Shown here in pieces: positions 38,692-47,568 of a stretch of DNA of 64,000 nucleotides. Origin of the DNA: CAVPFA01 sp963703655 (GTDB lineage: Bacteria > Actinomycetota > Acidimicrobiia > Acidimicrobiales > Bog-793); the NCBI GenBank assembly GCA_963703655.1, contig CAVPFA010000006.1:186001-250000 (forward strand). The letters run 5' to 3'. Position 1 is the stretch's first letter. Each line of letters starts with the position of its first letter. The translations under genes were made by a program, and so were the position numbers. The notes beneath the pieces are model-generated. The model had not been told where the DNA came from, did no database searches, and worked only from the letters and a program-made list of their open reading frames with translations.

Positions 38692-39570
38692 GTGGCGTAC
38701 GAGGTTCACACCGACGTCTTCGCCGGGCCGTTCGAGCTGTTGCTGAGGCTCATCACCGAGCAGCGCGTCGACCTCTACGAGGTCGCCCTGGCCGACATCG
38801 TGGACGCGTTCCTCGCCGAGGTCGAGGCGATGCAGCGGCTCGACCTCGAGGTCGCCACCGAATTCCTGGTCATCGCCTCGACGCTTGTCGAGTTGAAATG
38901 CCGGCGGCTCCTGCCCGGCCGCCTCGAGCCGGACGAGGAGCGTCTGGCGCTCCTCGAAGAGCGCGACTACCTGCTGGCGCGTCTCGTCGAGTGCACAACG
39001 TTCTCCGCCGCCGGAGCACAGCTGGCGGCCCGCGAGCTGGCTGCGTCGAAGTCCTGGCCCCGGGTCGCGGGACCGGACGAACGCTTCGACGGTCTCCAGC
39101 CGGACCTGCTCGCGTTTCTCGGGCGCGAAGATGTCCACGCAGCGGCGCTGCGGGCACTCGCGCCCCGGCCGGCGCCCCATGTCGAGGTCGACCACGTGCT
39201 CGTCGACGAGGTCACAGTCGCCGAGGTCGTCGAGGCGCTCAGAGTCCGGCTGCCCGGATGCTCGCCGACGAGCTTTCGGGTGCTGACCTCGACCGCAGGT
39301 ACCCGTATGGAGGTGATCGTCCACTTCCTCGGACTGCTCGAGCTGTACAAGCAAGGCCTCGTCGAGCTCGAGCAGGCCACGACCTTCGGTGAGCTCAGAG
39401 TCGTGTGGACCGGCACGCTCGGGCACGGTCAAGCCGAGGGCGGCGGTGAGGATCTGGCCGGCGGCAGCGAGGACCCGGCCGGTGGCGCTGAAGATGGTGA
39501 CAGGCTCGCAAGACGCCGCTGGCTTCAATCGGCGTCGGTATCCCTAGCTGATCTCGACTACCGGGGATGA
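38692..39570 (+). CDS. scpA: Segregation and condensation protein ScpA
   Basis: Kleisin subunit of the bacterial SMC complex. GTG 38692 gives AYEVHTDVFAGPFELLLRLITEQRVDLYEVALADIVDAFLAEVEAMQRLDLEVATEFLVIASTLVELKCRRLLPG, the canonical N-terminal (FxGPxxLLLxLI) motif. The C-terminal winged helix is VVEALRVRLPGCSPTSFRVLTSTAGTRMEVIVHFLGLLELYKQGLVELEQ. A Gly/Glu-rich insertion near residues 260-275 is atypical. Intact, 292 aa. Overlaps scpB by 4 bases (ATGA), the usual scpA-scpB-rluB order. Confidence 0.94.
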   Translation: MAYEVHTDVFAGPFELLLRLITEQRVDLYEVALADIVDAFLAEVEAMQRLDLEVATEFLVIASTLVELKCRRLLPGRLEPDEERLALLEERDYLLARLVECTTFSAAGAQLAARELAASKSWPRVAGPDERFDGLQPDLLAFLGREDVHAAALRALAPRPAPHVEVDHVLVDEVTVAEVVEALRVRLPGCSPTSFRVLTSTAGTRMEVIVHFLGLLELYKQGLVELEQATTFGELRVVWTGTLGHGQAEGGGEDLAGGSEDPAGGAEDGDRLARRRWLQSASVSLADLDYRG

Positions 39571-40176
39571 GCACCGAGGAGCCCGGCGTGGAACCCGAGG
39601 ACGTCGCCGAGATCCGGGCCGAGTCGGCTATCGAGGCGGTGCTCACGGTCGCCACCGAGCCGGTGCCGCCCGGTTTGCTGGCCGAGCTCCTGGAGCTGCC
39701 GGTGGAGCGGGTGGAGGAGCTCTGCCGGGCACTGGCATCGTCCTACGAGGCCGACGGACGCGGCTTCGCGGTGGTGAAGGTGGCCGGTGGCTACCGGTTC
39801 CAGAGCAGCGACGCCTACGCAGCCTATGTGGAGCGCTTCGTGCTCGACGGCGGGCCCCAGAAGCTCTCGCGCAGCGGCGCTCGAGACTCTCGCCGTGGTC
39901 GCTTACAAGCAGCCGATCTCACGCTCGCAGGTGGCTGCCATCCGAGGCGTCAACGTCGAGAGCGTGATGCGTATGCTCGTCGCGCGCGGGTACGTGCAGG
40001 CAGTCGGGCGCGACGAGGGTCCCGGCCAGCCGATCTTGTTCGGGACGACTCCGATGTTCCTCGAGCGGCTCGGCCTCGACTCGGTCGAGGACCTCCCACC
40101 GCTCGCCGCCTATGTCCCGCCGGCGTCGACGGTCGAGATGCTCGAGAAGGTGCTGCGCTCCGAGCCGGGCGAGTGA
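39567..40176 (+). CDS. scpB: Segregation and condensation protein ScpB (one frameshift)
   Basis: Dimeric winged-helix partner of ScpA. The first winged helix is SAIEAVLTVATEPVPPGLLAELLELPVERVEELCRALASSYEADGRGFAVVKVAGGYRF. Near 39875 one extra A shifts the frame; corrected it reads LSRAALETLAVVAYKQPISRSQVAAIRGVNVESVMRMLVARGYV, the diagnostic ScpB core. It ends VEMLEKVLRSEPGE with TGA 40174-40176, about 202 aa. GTGA overlap with rluB. Confidence 0.93.
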
Positions 40177-40907
40177 GCGATGGCGAAGGCGAGCGGCTCC
40201 AGAAGGTCCTCGCACGGGTCGGTTTCGGCAGTCGACGCACCTGCGAGGAGCTCATCGCCGGGGGGCGGGTCACCGTCAACGGCGAGGTCGCAGTCCTCGG
40301 ACGGAGGGTCGATCCCGAACGGGATCTCGTGGCGGTCGACGGTGGCCCGGTGGGCATACTGCCGGGTCTGGTGTACTACCTGCTGAACAAGCCCGCAGGG
40401 GTCGTGACGACCTCGAATGACCCGCAGGGGCGCGCCACGGTGCTCGACCTCGTCCCGGAGTCGCCACGGGTCTTCTCGGTGGGGCGTCTCGACCGAAAGA
40501 CCGAAGGCCTCCTCCTGCTCACCAACGACGGCGAGCTCGCGCAACTGCTCGCCCACCCCCGTTTCGGGGTCGAAAAGGAGTACCTGGCGGAGGTCACCGG
40601 GGTCCCCGGGCCCGGAGCGCTCCGTCGTCTCCGGGAGGGAATCGTGCTCGACGACGGAGAGACGACGGCTCCGGCACGGGTGGCCGCCGTCTCCCCCGGC
40701 GTGATTCGTCTCGTGATCCACGAAGGCCGGAACCGGCAGGTGCGGCGCATGTGCGAGGCGGCCGGCCATCCGGTCGTCCGTCTGGTCCGGACTCGCATCG
40801 GACCCATCGCAGACCGGTCGCTCCCTCCTGGAGCCTGGAGAGCGCTCGATTCCTCGGAGGTGCGCTCGCTCACGCAGGCCGCCCTTCGCGCCCAGTCCAG
40901 CCGGTAG
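40173..40907 (+). CDS. rluB: Ribosomal large-subunit pseudouridine synthase RluB
   Basis: GTG 40173 begins SDGEGERLQKVLARVGFGSRRTCEELIAGGRVTVNGEVAVLGRRV, the S4 RNA-binding domain. The catalytic domain contains YYLLNKPAGVVTTSNDPQGRATVLDLV and the catalytic Asp in RVFSVGRLDRKTEGLLLLTNDGELAQLLAHPRFG, then RLVIHEGRNRQVRRMCEAAGHPVVRLVRTRIG. Intact, 244 aa. RluB in E. coli modifies U2605 of 23S RNA. In this window that uridine sits one base after intron 6's splice site (2604/2605), an interesting coincidence. Confidence 0.92.
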   Translation: MSDGEGERLQKVLARVGFGSRRTCEELIAGGRVTVNGEVAVLGRRVDPERDLVAVDGGPVGILPGLVYYLLNKPAGVVTTSNDPQGRATVLDLVPESPRVFSVGRLDRKTEGLLLLTNDGELAQLLAHPRFGVEKEYLAEVTGVPGPGALRRLREGIVLDDGETTAPARVAAVSPGVIRLVIHEGRNRQVRRMCEAAGHPVVRLVRTRIGPIADRSLPPGAWRALDSSEVRSLTQAALRAQSSR

Positions 40908-40922
40908 ATAGGCTGCCCGGCC

Positions 40923-41291
40923 ATGGCGGCGGTCCTGCGAGCTCTGCGCGGAGCGACAACCCTCGAGGAGGACACCGCCGAGCAGGTCAGCGAGCGCGTG
41001 CGGGCGCTGGTCGGCTCGATGCTCGAACGCAACGGCATAGCTCACGACGACCTGGTCAGCATCCTGTTCACCGCCACCGACGACATAGCCTCGATGTTCC
41101 CGGCGACCGCGGCGCGCTCGCTCGGGCTCGGCGACGTCCCGCTCATCTGCGCCCGCGAGCTCGGCGTCGCCGGCGCCATGCCGCTTTGCATCCGCGTCCT
41201 GATGCACTTTTACACGGAGCGTTCGCGTGAAGGACTCCATCACGTTTACCTCGAGGGTGCCCGGGGACTCCGCGATGACCTCCCGGAGTGA
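40923..41291 (+). CDS. aroH: Chorismate mutase, AroH class
   Basis: Converts chorismate to prephenate. 122 aa, LRALRGATTLEEDTAEQVSERVRALVGSMLERNGIAHDDLVSILFTATDDIASMFPATAARSLGLGDVPLICARELGVAGAMPLCIRVLMHFYTE, a full match to the trimeric AroH fold: RGATT with the conserved Arg, FTATDDI and CIRVLMH. Fused with nothing. It starts 15 bases after rluB and overlaps the following prephenate dehydrogenase by 17 bases, linking tyrosine and phenylalanine synthesis. Confidence 0.93.
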   Translation: MAAVLRALRGATTLEEDTAEQVSERVRALVGSMLERNGIAHDDLVSILFTATDDIASMFPATAARSLGLGDVPLICARELGVAGAMPLCIRVLMHFYTERSREGLHHVYLEGARGLRDDLPE

Positions 41292-43015
41292 GGCGGCCGG
41301 CTCCGGGGAGCCGGCGCACTCGCCAAGAGCGCAGCTAGCCGGGCTCGGGCTCGTCGGGACCTCGATCGCGGCTCGCCCTGCGCGCTCGGGGGTGGCGGGT
41401 CACCGGCTACGACCTGGACGAGGCAAGGGAACGGCGCGCCCTCGAGCTCGGGGCCCTCGACGAGGTCGGCGTGGACCACCTCGCCACCGTCGCCTTCGTG
41501 GCGACACCGGTCGCCGCCGTCGTCGCCGAGGTCACCAGCCTGCTTCTTGCGGACCTGTCGGGCGACCTCGTGGTCACCGACGTCGGCGGCGTCAAGGCGC
41601 CGATCGTCTCGGGAATATCGCACCCCCGTTTCGTCGGCGGGCATCCAATGGCGGGATCGGAGCAGGAAGGCCCCGATGGCGCGGATCCGGAGCTGTTCGC
41701 GGGCGCGACCTGGGTACTCACGCCCACCCCGATCACCGGCGCCGCCGCATTCTCGAAGATCCAATCGGTCATCGGCAGCCTCGGGGCGGACCTGGTGGCT
41801 CTGGCGCCTGAGCGCCACGACGAGCTCGTCGCGATGGTGTCGCACGTGCCGCACCTCACCGCCGCGACCCTGATGGGGCTCGCGGCCGAAGCGGCCGACG
41901 CTCAGGCGGCGCTGCTGAAGCTCGCCGCCGGCGGCTTCCGGGACATGACACGGATCGCAGCTGGATCTCCTGCTATCTGGCCCGACATCTGCCGCGACAA
42001 CGCCGAGGCAATCGTCCCTGTTCTCGACGCCCTCGTCTCGAGGCTGGGCGAGGTCCGCCGGATCGTCGCAGAGGACGACCGTGAGAGCCTCGTGGCGCTG
42101 CTCGATCACGCCCAGCTGGCCCGGCGCAACCTCCCTCCGCGGGCCAGCCGACCGAGCTCGGTCACCGAGCTGCACGTTCTGATCCCCGACCGTCCCGGCG
42201 TGATCGCTCAGGTCACGACCATCGCCGGAGAGCTCGGCGTCAATATCGAGGACCTGGAGATAGTCCATTCTCAAGACCGTCCTCGCGGCGTCCTCATCCT
42301 CACCGTGGCTACGGACGCGGCTGACCCGGTCCGCCGTGCGCTCGGTGAGCACGGGTACGGGATAAGGCGAACCTCCAGCCACCGACCGGTCATCGCGATC
42401 GACGGCCCGGCGGGTGCCGGGAAGTCGACGGTGGCCAAGGCGATCGCCAGTGAGCTGGGGCTCGAGCGCCTCGACACGGGCGCCATGTACCGCGCGGTGA
42501 CGCTGGCGGCGCTCGAGCGTGGGATCGACCCGAGCGACGCCGAAGCTTGTGCCGTGCTCGCCCGGTCGATGGACCTGGACGTCGCGGAGCGCGTCGTGCT
42601 GGACGGCGAGGACGTGACGAGTCAGATCCGCCGGCGTGCAGTCACCGACGCGGTATCCATCGTGGCCGCCCACCCGGCGGTGCGCGAGGAGCTCGTGCGT
42701 CGCCAGCGGGCATGGGTGGCAGCCAACGGCGGGGGAGTCGTCGAAGGCCGCGACATCGGAAGCGTCGTGCTCCCGGACGCGGACCTGAAAGTCTTCCTCA
42801 CGGCCGACTCGGCCGAGCGTGCCTGGCGGCGCGCGGCTGAGGAGCGGACCGGTCAGCGCGCCCTCGCTTCCACAGCCGAGTCGATGCGGCGCCGCGACGA
42901 GCTCGACTCGACCCGGGCGGCATCACCGCTGGTCGCCCCGGAGGGAGCCATCGTGGTGGACTCGACGGGACGTAGCGTCGAATCTGTCGTGGAGGAGGTG
43001 CTTTCCCACCTGTGA
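41275..43015 (+). CDS. Fused prephenate dehydrogenase - ACT - cytidylate kinase (one frameshift)
   Basis: A single reading frame joins two enzymes. The first half is a TyrA: the GLGLVGTSIA Rossmann motif, then after a one-base shift near 41371, LALRARGWRVTGYDLDEARERRALELGALDEVGVDHLATVAFVATP, VVTDVGGVKAPIV, GGHPMAGSEQEGPDGADPELFAGATWVL and MVSHVPHLTAATLMGLA. An ACT domain follows, ELHVLIPDRPGVIAQVTTIAGELGVNIEDLEIVHSQ. With only a short linker, the frame continues into a full cytidylate kinase, VIAIDGPAGAGKSTVAKAIASELG (P-loop) through GRDIGSVVLPDADLKVFLTADSAERAWRRAAE. No stop or start codon separates them. The usual aroA between them is absent. Confidence 0.82.
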
Positions 43016-43722
43016 GCCGGTCCCATGATGTAGCGGCACCGCCCTCGCTCGCGGAGCTTGTGTTGTACGGGATCTGTCGTGCCATCGCCGTCGGCGCATC
43101 TCGCCTCTACTTCCCCGGGACGGTCACGGGCCGCGAGAACATCCCGTCCCGCGGTGCGTTCATCGTGGCGCCGGTCCACCGTTCGTACGTCGACTGGCTG
43201 ATCGTCGCCCGGATCACTAGGCGGCGACTTCGCTACATCGTGAAGGAGGAAGTCTGGAAGTCGAAGGCGGTCGGCCGCGTCCTCGAGGTGCTCGGTGCGT
43301 TTCCCGTGAATCGCTCGGGAGCCGACCGCGAGGCGCTCGAGCGATGCCGGTCCGTGCTCGCCGGCGGGGAGGCGCTCGTCATGTTCCCAGAGGGCACCCG
43401 GGGCACTGGTCCTGAAGTGGGCGACCTGAGGGACGGCGTCGCCTACCTGTCCCTCCGGACGGGTGCACCGATCGTCCCGATCGGGATAGGGGGCTCCGAG
43501 CGCGCGATGCCGCGTGGCGCCAGGTTCCCTCGCCCTAGGCGGGTCAACCTGGTGATCGGACCGCCGGTCCCGGCTCGGATCCCTACGGCCGGGGGCGGGG
43601 TGTCGCCACCCGGAGGAAGGCGTGCTCGGGTCGGGCGCTCGGCGACGACCGAGCAGTCGGCGCGGTTGCGGGCGGCCATCCAGGATGCCTTCGACGCGGC
43701 GGAGGCGAGCGTCCGGCGATAG
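43012..43722 (+). CDS. plsC: 1-acyl-sn-glycerol-3-phosphate acyltransferase
   Basis: Adds the second acyl chain to make phosphatidic acid. The motifs VHRSYVDWLIVA (HX4D, about residues 57-62), GAFPVNRSG and MFPEGTRGTG are all present, followed by GAPIVPIGIGGSERAMPRG. Intact, 236 aa. GTG 43012 overlaps the tyrA-cmk TGA by 4 bases. In many actinobacteria a plsC lies between cmk and der, as here; that supports co-transcription. A basic C-terminal tail follows. Confidence 0.9.
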   Translation: MSRSHDVAAPPSLAELVLYGICRAIAVGASRLYFPGTVTGRENIPSRGAFIVAPVHRSYVDWLIVARITRRRLRYIVKEEVWKSKAVGRVLEVLGAFPVNRSGADREALERCRSVLAGGEALVMFPEGTRGTGPEVGDLRDGVAYLSLRTGAPIVPIGIGGSERAMPRGARFPRPRRVNLVIGPPVPARIPTAGGGVSPPGGRRARVGRSATTEQSARLRAAIQDAFDAAEASVRR

Positions 43723-43788
43723 CGCCGCGGTCTCGCGGGACGCCGCGGTTCGAGCAGCCCGCGGCCCACCTGCTATCTTCCGCGGCCG

Positions 43789-44739
43789 ATGGCAGTGACT
43801 GAGTCGCGACCGGTGCTTGTCACCGGCGGTGCGGGGTTCGTGGGAGCGACGCTCGTGAGGCGCCTGGTGGAGAGCGGACACCCGGTCCGCGTGCTCGACA
43901 ACCTCACGACCGGTCACGAGTCGCATCTGGACGGCGTGCAGGTCGAGCTGTTCGAGGCCGACATCCGCGACGCCGGCGCGCTCGACCGCGCGCTTGGCGG
44001 GATGGAGGCCGTCGTGCACCTTGCGGCGGCGGGGTCCGTCGTGAAATCGGTCGAGGACCCGGTGACGAACTTCCAAGTCAACGTCCTCGGCACCTTCCAG
44101 GTACTCGACGCAGCCAGGCGGGCCGGCGTGGAGCGCACGGTGCTGGCCTCGACCGGCGGTGCGCTGATCGGCGATGCCGTGCCGCCGGTGAACGAGCGCT
44201 CGCTGCCCAAGCCGATCTCGCCGTACGGAGCGAGCAAGCTGGCCGGTGAGGCCTACGCACACGCCTTCGCGAAGGCCTATGGCCTGCGCACGATCGCGCT
44301 GCGTTTCGCCAACGTCTACGGGCCCTGGAGCGCCCGCAAGCAGGGCGCGATGACGACCTTCTTCCGGGCGATCGACGCGGGCGAGCCGATCGTCATCTAC
44401 GGCGACGGCTCGGCGTCGCGTGACTACACCCACGTCGACGACATCGCTCGTGCGCTGCAGCTGGCTCTCGAAAAAGATGTGGCGGGCGGCACGGTCATGC
44501 ACATCGCGTCGGGTGTCGAGACCACGGTTCAAGAGCTGGCCGACCTCTGCCGCGCAGCTGCTGGAGAACCGGACCACCCGATCGAGCACCGGCCCAAGCG
44601 GGCCGGCGAGGTCGAGCGCAACTTTGCCTCGTACGACCTCGCCCAAGAGCTGCTCGGCTTCGAGCCGAGCATCGGGCGCGACGACGGCATCCGCGAGACG
44701 TGGCAATGGTTCAAGGAGTCGGTCTTCGGCGAGCGCTGA
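43789..44739 (+). CDS. NAD-dependent epimerase/dehydratase, UDP-glucose 4-epimerase-like
   Basis: Extended SDR protein, 316 aa. The nucleotide motif is PVLVTGGAGFVGATLVRRL (GxxGxxG) and the active-site YGASKLAGEAYAHAFAKAYGL provides YxxxK, with an upstream catalytic Ser/Thr in LASTGGALIG. Sugar-nucleotide binding motifs LRFANVYGPWSARKQGAMTTFFRAI and GDGSASRDYTHVDDIARAL are typical of GalE/WbpP-like UDP-sugar epimerases. The exact substrate cannot be fixed. The ATG is preceded by a spacer of 66 bp after plsC. Confidence 0.85.
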   Translation: MAVTESRPVLVTGGAGFVGATLVRRLVESGHPVRVLDNLTTGHESHLDGVQVELFEADIRDAGALDRALGGMEAVVHLAAAGSVVKSVEDPVTNFQVNVLGTFQVLDAARRAGVERTVLASTGGALIGDAVPPVNERSLPKPISPYGASKLAGEAYAHAFAKAYGLRTIALRFANVYGPWSARKQGAMTTFFRAIDAGEPIVIYGDGSASRDYTHVDDIARALQLALEKDVAGGTVMHIASGVETTVQELADLCRAAAGEPDHPIEHRPKRAGEVERNFASYDLAQELLGFEPSIGRDDGIRETWQWFKESVFGER

Positions 44740-44796
44740 CGCGAAGTCCACGCGGCGCCGGGCGGTTCGGCGCGGCGCGTGCCCGAGTAGCCGCTA

Positions 44797-44812
44797 TACC
44801 GTCTGGACGGTA
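44797..44812. promoter_or_regulatory. TetR-type operator palindrome
   Basis: TACCGTC-TG-GACGGTA is a perfect 7-bp inverted repeat with a 2-bp centre, located 12 bp before the TetR gene's GTG at 44825. Operators of the CCGTC-n2-GACGG type are common for TetR-family regulators. It overlaps a possible -10 (TAGAGT) for the tetR-MFS transcript, consistent with autorepression. Confidence 0.7.
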
Positions 44813-44824
44813 GAGTTGACGTCC

Positions 44825-45465
44825 GTGACACGAGCAGAAGACACCCGTGAGCGGATCCTTTTCGGGGCGGAGGAGGTCGTCCTTCGCGACGGCGTCGCCC
44901 ACCTGACTCTCGAGGCCGCCGCGAGCGAAGCAGGCATCAGCAAGGGCGGGATCCTGTACCACTTTCCCAGCCCGCGCGGCGCTCGTCGCGGCCATGGTCC
45001 AGCGGCTCAGCTCGCTTTTCGACGCCGACCTGGAACGGGAGGGCGGCTCGTCGGGTCGCCCCGGAGCCTTCACGACGGCGTATCTCGAGGCGACCTTCGG
45101 ACCGCCCAGCGACGCGGCCGCGAGCCGCGAGCGACGCCTCGGAGCCGCTGGTGATCGCGGGCGTGGCCGCCGACACCGAGCTGCTGGAGCCGCTGCGGGA
45201 ACGCTTTGCCGGATGGCAGCACTCGCTCGAGACCGACGGCGTCCCGCCGGCCACGGCGAGCCTTGTACGACTGGCAGCTGACGGACTGTGGTTCACCGAG
45301 CTGCTCGGCCTCGCCCCACTCGGAGGCCGTCTGCGCTCGTCGGTTCGTGACGAACTGCTCGCCCTGCTCGCTGCGCCGCCGGACCCACGACCAGCCCGCG
45401 CGGTCGGCCAGGCGCGTCCCGGACGACACACCGGCCGCTCGCGTCGAAGCAACACCGCCACGTGA
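44825..45465 (+). CDS. TetR-family transcriptional regulator (two frameshifts)
   Basis: GTG 44825 gives TRAEDTRERILFGAEEVVLRDGVAHLTLEAAASEAGISKGGILYHFPS, a standard TetR helix-turn-helix (residues 6-48) with the YHFPSK recognition segment. Near 44975 the frame shifts to KAALVAAMVQRLSSLFDADLEREG. Near 45130 it shifts again to EPLVIAGVAADTELLEPLRERFAGWQHSLETDG. The C-terminal ligand domain is of the TetR_C_33-like type (WFTELLGLAPLGG). It overlaps the MFS transporter by 4 bases and probably represses it through the palindrome at 44797. Confidence 0.85.
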
Positions 45466-46774
45466 GCACCGCTCCACCTGCCTCGATCCGGGCCGCCCAG
45501 GCTCACGGTGCCCGGCGGGTGATCGTCGCGCTGTCGGTCTCGACCTTCGCCGAGTGGGCAGGCGCCGGCTGCGCGATGCCGCTCCTGCCGCTCTATCTCC
45601 GGAGAGAGGGGGCGCCGGTCGCCCTCGTCGGAGCGGCGATGGCGGCCTTCTTCTTCGCGGCCGTCCTCGTTCAGTACCCCATCGGTCGGCTGTCGGACCG
45701 GATCGGGCGCAGACCGATCCAGCTCGGTGGCCTTGTCACCTACGCCGTCGCGAGCACCGCTTTCGCCCTCATCGGCACACCGATTGCCGCCCTTTTCGTC
45801 CGCTGCCCTGCAAGGTGCCGGCGCAGGCGTCGTGGACGTTGCGAACAACGCCACCGTCGGCGAGACGGTGCCCGCGCCGCAGCAGGGCCGCGCCGACGGT
45901 GCGCTCTTCGGGTCACGAACCGTCGGGCTGGCGATCGGTCCGGCCATCGGCGGCCTCGTCGGCATCTCGGCTATGCGCTGGCTGTTCCTTGCCGCCGCGG
46001 TGGCATCGCTGTTGGCGTGCGTGCCGATGCTGCTGGCCGTTCCGAGGAGTGCGCCGCGTCGCACCCACCTCGCCGCGCCGCGAGTCGTCTTGTGGCGGGA
46101 CAAGAGCGTGCTCGGCGTGTCTCTCGGCTATGCCGCCGCGGGCGTCGTCATCGGTGTCTACGAGGTCTGCTGGAGCTTGCTCTTGCACCTGCGGGGCGCC
46201 TCGGCTTGGCAGATCGGGATCTCGTGGACGTTGTTCGCCGTGCCCTTCGCCGCCATGTCGTTCCCAGGAGGCTGGCTCGTCGATCATTTCGACCGTCGTT
46301 ACCTGGCGGGCGGATCGACTGTCGTGTCGGCCGGTTTTGCGGGCGCCTACCCGTTCTTACATTCCGTGTGGCTGCTCATCGGGCTCGGGTCGGCGGAGGC
46401 GGCCATGGTCGCGATCGCCGGGCCCGCGCTCGCGGCGCAGCTTGCCCACAGCGTCCCGAGCCGCCAGCTCGGGCGTGCGGCAGGGAGGCGCTTCGACGGC
46501 TCAGACCGGGACGACTGCCGTGGCAGCCGTCGGCGCGGGTGCGCTCTTCGCCCTTCATCCCTGGGTTCCCTTCGTGGGGGCGTTGGCCGCGATCGTGCTG
46601 CTGGTAGCACTTCTCGCCTGGTGTTGGCGCGGCGTGCCGGGCCGGGCCGAGCGCCCGGCTGACTCGTCCGGGCACCGGTCCGGGTCGACCGGACGGTCAC
46701 AGCCCGCGGCCGGAGTGGCGGCCGGGGTGGCCGCCGGCGCGGCGGCGATAGAAGACGCTCAGGTGACGGGCTGA
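45462..46774 (+). CDS. Major facilitator superfamily transporter (two frameshifts)
   Basis: About 440 aa, roughly 12 hydrophobic segments. GTG 45462 starts RRVIVALSVSTFAEWAGAGCAMPLLPLYLRREG. The MFS signature between helices 2 and 3 is PIGRLSDRIGRRPIQLGG. A break near 45805 leads to ALQGAGAGVVDVANNATVGETVP. It then continues GALFGSRTVGLAIGPAIGGLVGISAMRW and FPGGWLVDHFDRRYLAGGSTVVSAGFAGAYPFL. A second break near 46487 restores STAQTGTTAVAAVGAGALFALHPWVPFVG. Drug or metabolite efflux is inferred from the TetR pairing. The C-terminal tail is Gly/Ala/Arg-rich. Confidence 0.87.
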
Positions 46775-47568
46775 GCGACCCGCCTGCGCTCTCGCAGCCA
46801 GGTCCGGAGCACGACACGTCCGTAGCGGAAGCCGTACAGGAGGTTCCCGCCCTTCTTCGACTTGCCGGCGCGACGGGTCCTCATCGTGACCGGCCGCTCC
46901 TCGTAGCGGCACCCGTGCATGATCGCCCCGATCAACAGCTCCGAGGCCTGGTACTGCGGTTCCTCGAGGAGGAGCTCCGCGGACAGCCCGGCCCGGAAAC
47001 CCCGGATCGGGTTCGCCGTGTCGGTGACGCGGGTCCTCGTGAGAAGCGAGATGAGGGCGGCGAAGACGACGACTCCCGTGTTGCGCACGGCGTCCTTGCC
47101 GTGAGTGTGACCGAGCCGCCGAGAGCCGTTGACGAAGTCCGCGGCGCCCGACAACACCGGCTCGAGCACGACCTCGAGATCGTCGGGGTTCGCCTGGCCG
47201 TCGGCGTCCGCAGTCACGATGAACAGGGCGCCGGCCTCGCGGGCGATCCGGTAACCGAGGCGGAGAGCCGCGCCCTGGCCACGATTGACCGGGGCGATGC
47301 AGGCGTAGTGACCTGCGCTTCGCACCTCTGCTCCCGTGCCGTCGTCCTCGCCGTCGACCACGACGAGGACCGACACCGGCTGACCGCAGATCTCCTTCGG
47401 CAGGTCACCGACGACCCCGGCGATGTTCTCGCGTTCCTTGTAGGCGGCGATCACGATCGCGACGGGCTCGAATTCGAGCGGTCCTTGCGCACCGTTGAGG
47501 TCGTCGAGCGCGACACGGTCGATCAGCTCGTCGACCGCTCGTCGCCGGCGCCGCGCTCGAGCGTTCAC
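46759..47568 (-). CDS. Family 2 glycosyltransferase (DPM1/DolP-mannose synthase-like)
   Basis: GTG 47568 begins NARARRRRAVDELIDRVALDDLNGAQGPLEFEPVAIVIAAYKERENIAGVVGDLPKEICGQPVSVLVVVDGEDDGTGAEV. The GT-A nucleotide strand VAIVIAAYKERENI and the metal-binding DADG in IVTADADGQANPDDLEVVLEPVLSG are clear, with NGSRRLGHTHGKDAVRNTGVVVFAALISLLTRTRVTDTANPIRGFRAG typical of dolichol/polyprenyl-phosphate mannose synthases. 269 aa. GTGA overlaps the ispH stop by 4 bases, so isoprenoid synthesis and lipid-linked sugar transfer may be co-translated. Confidence 0.85.
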   Translation of the reverse strand: MNARARRRRRAVDELIDRVALDDLNGAQGPLEFEPVAIVIAAYKERENIAGVVGDLPKEICGQPVSVLVVVDGEDDGTGAEVRSAGHYACIAPVNRGQGAALRLGYRIAREAGALFIVTADADGQANPDDLEVVLEPVLSGAADFVNGSRRLGHTHGKDAVRNTGVVVFAALISLLTRTRVTDTANPIRGFRAGLSAELLLEEPQYQASELLIGAIMHGCRYEERPVTMRTRRAGKSKKGGNLLYGFRYGRVVLRTWLRERRRVAQPVT

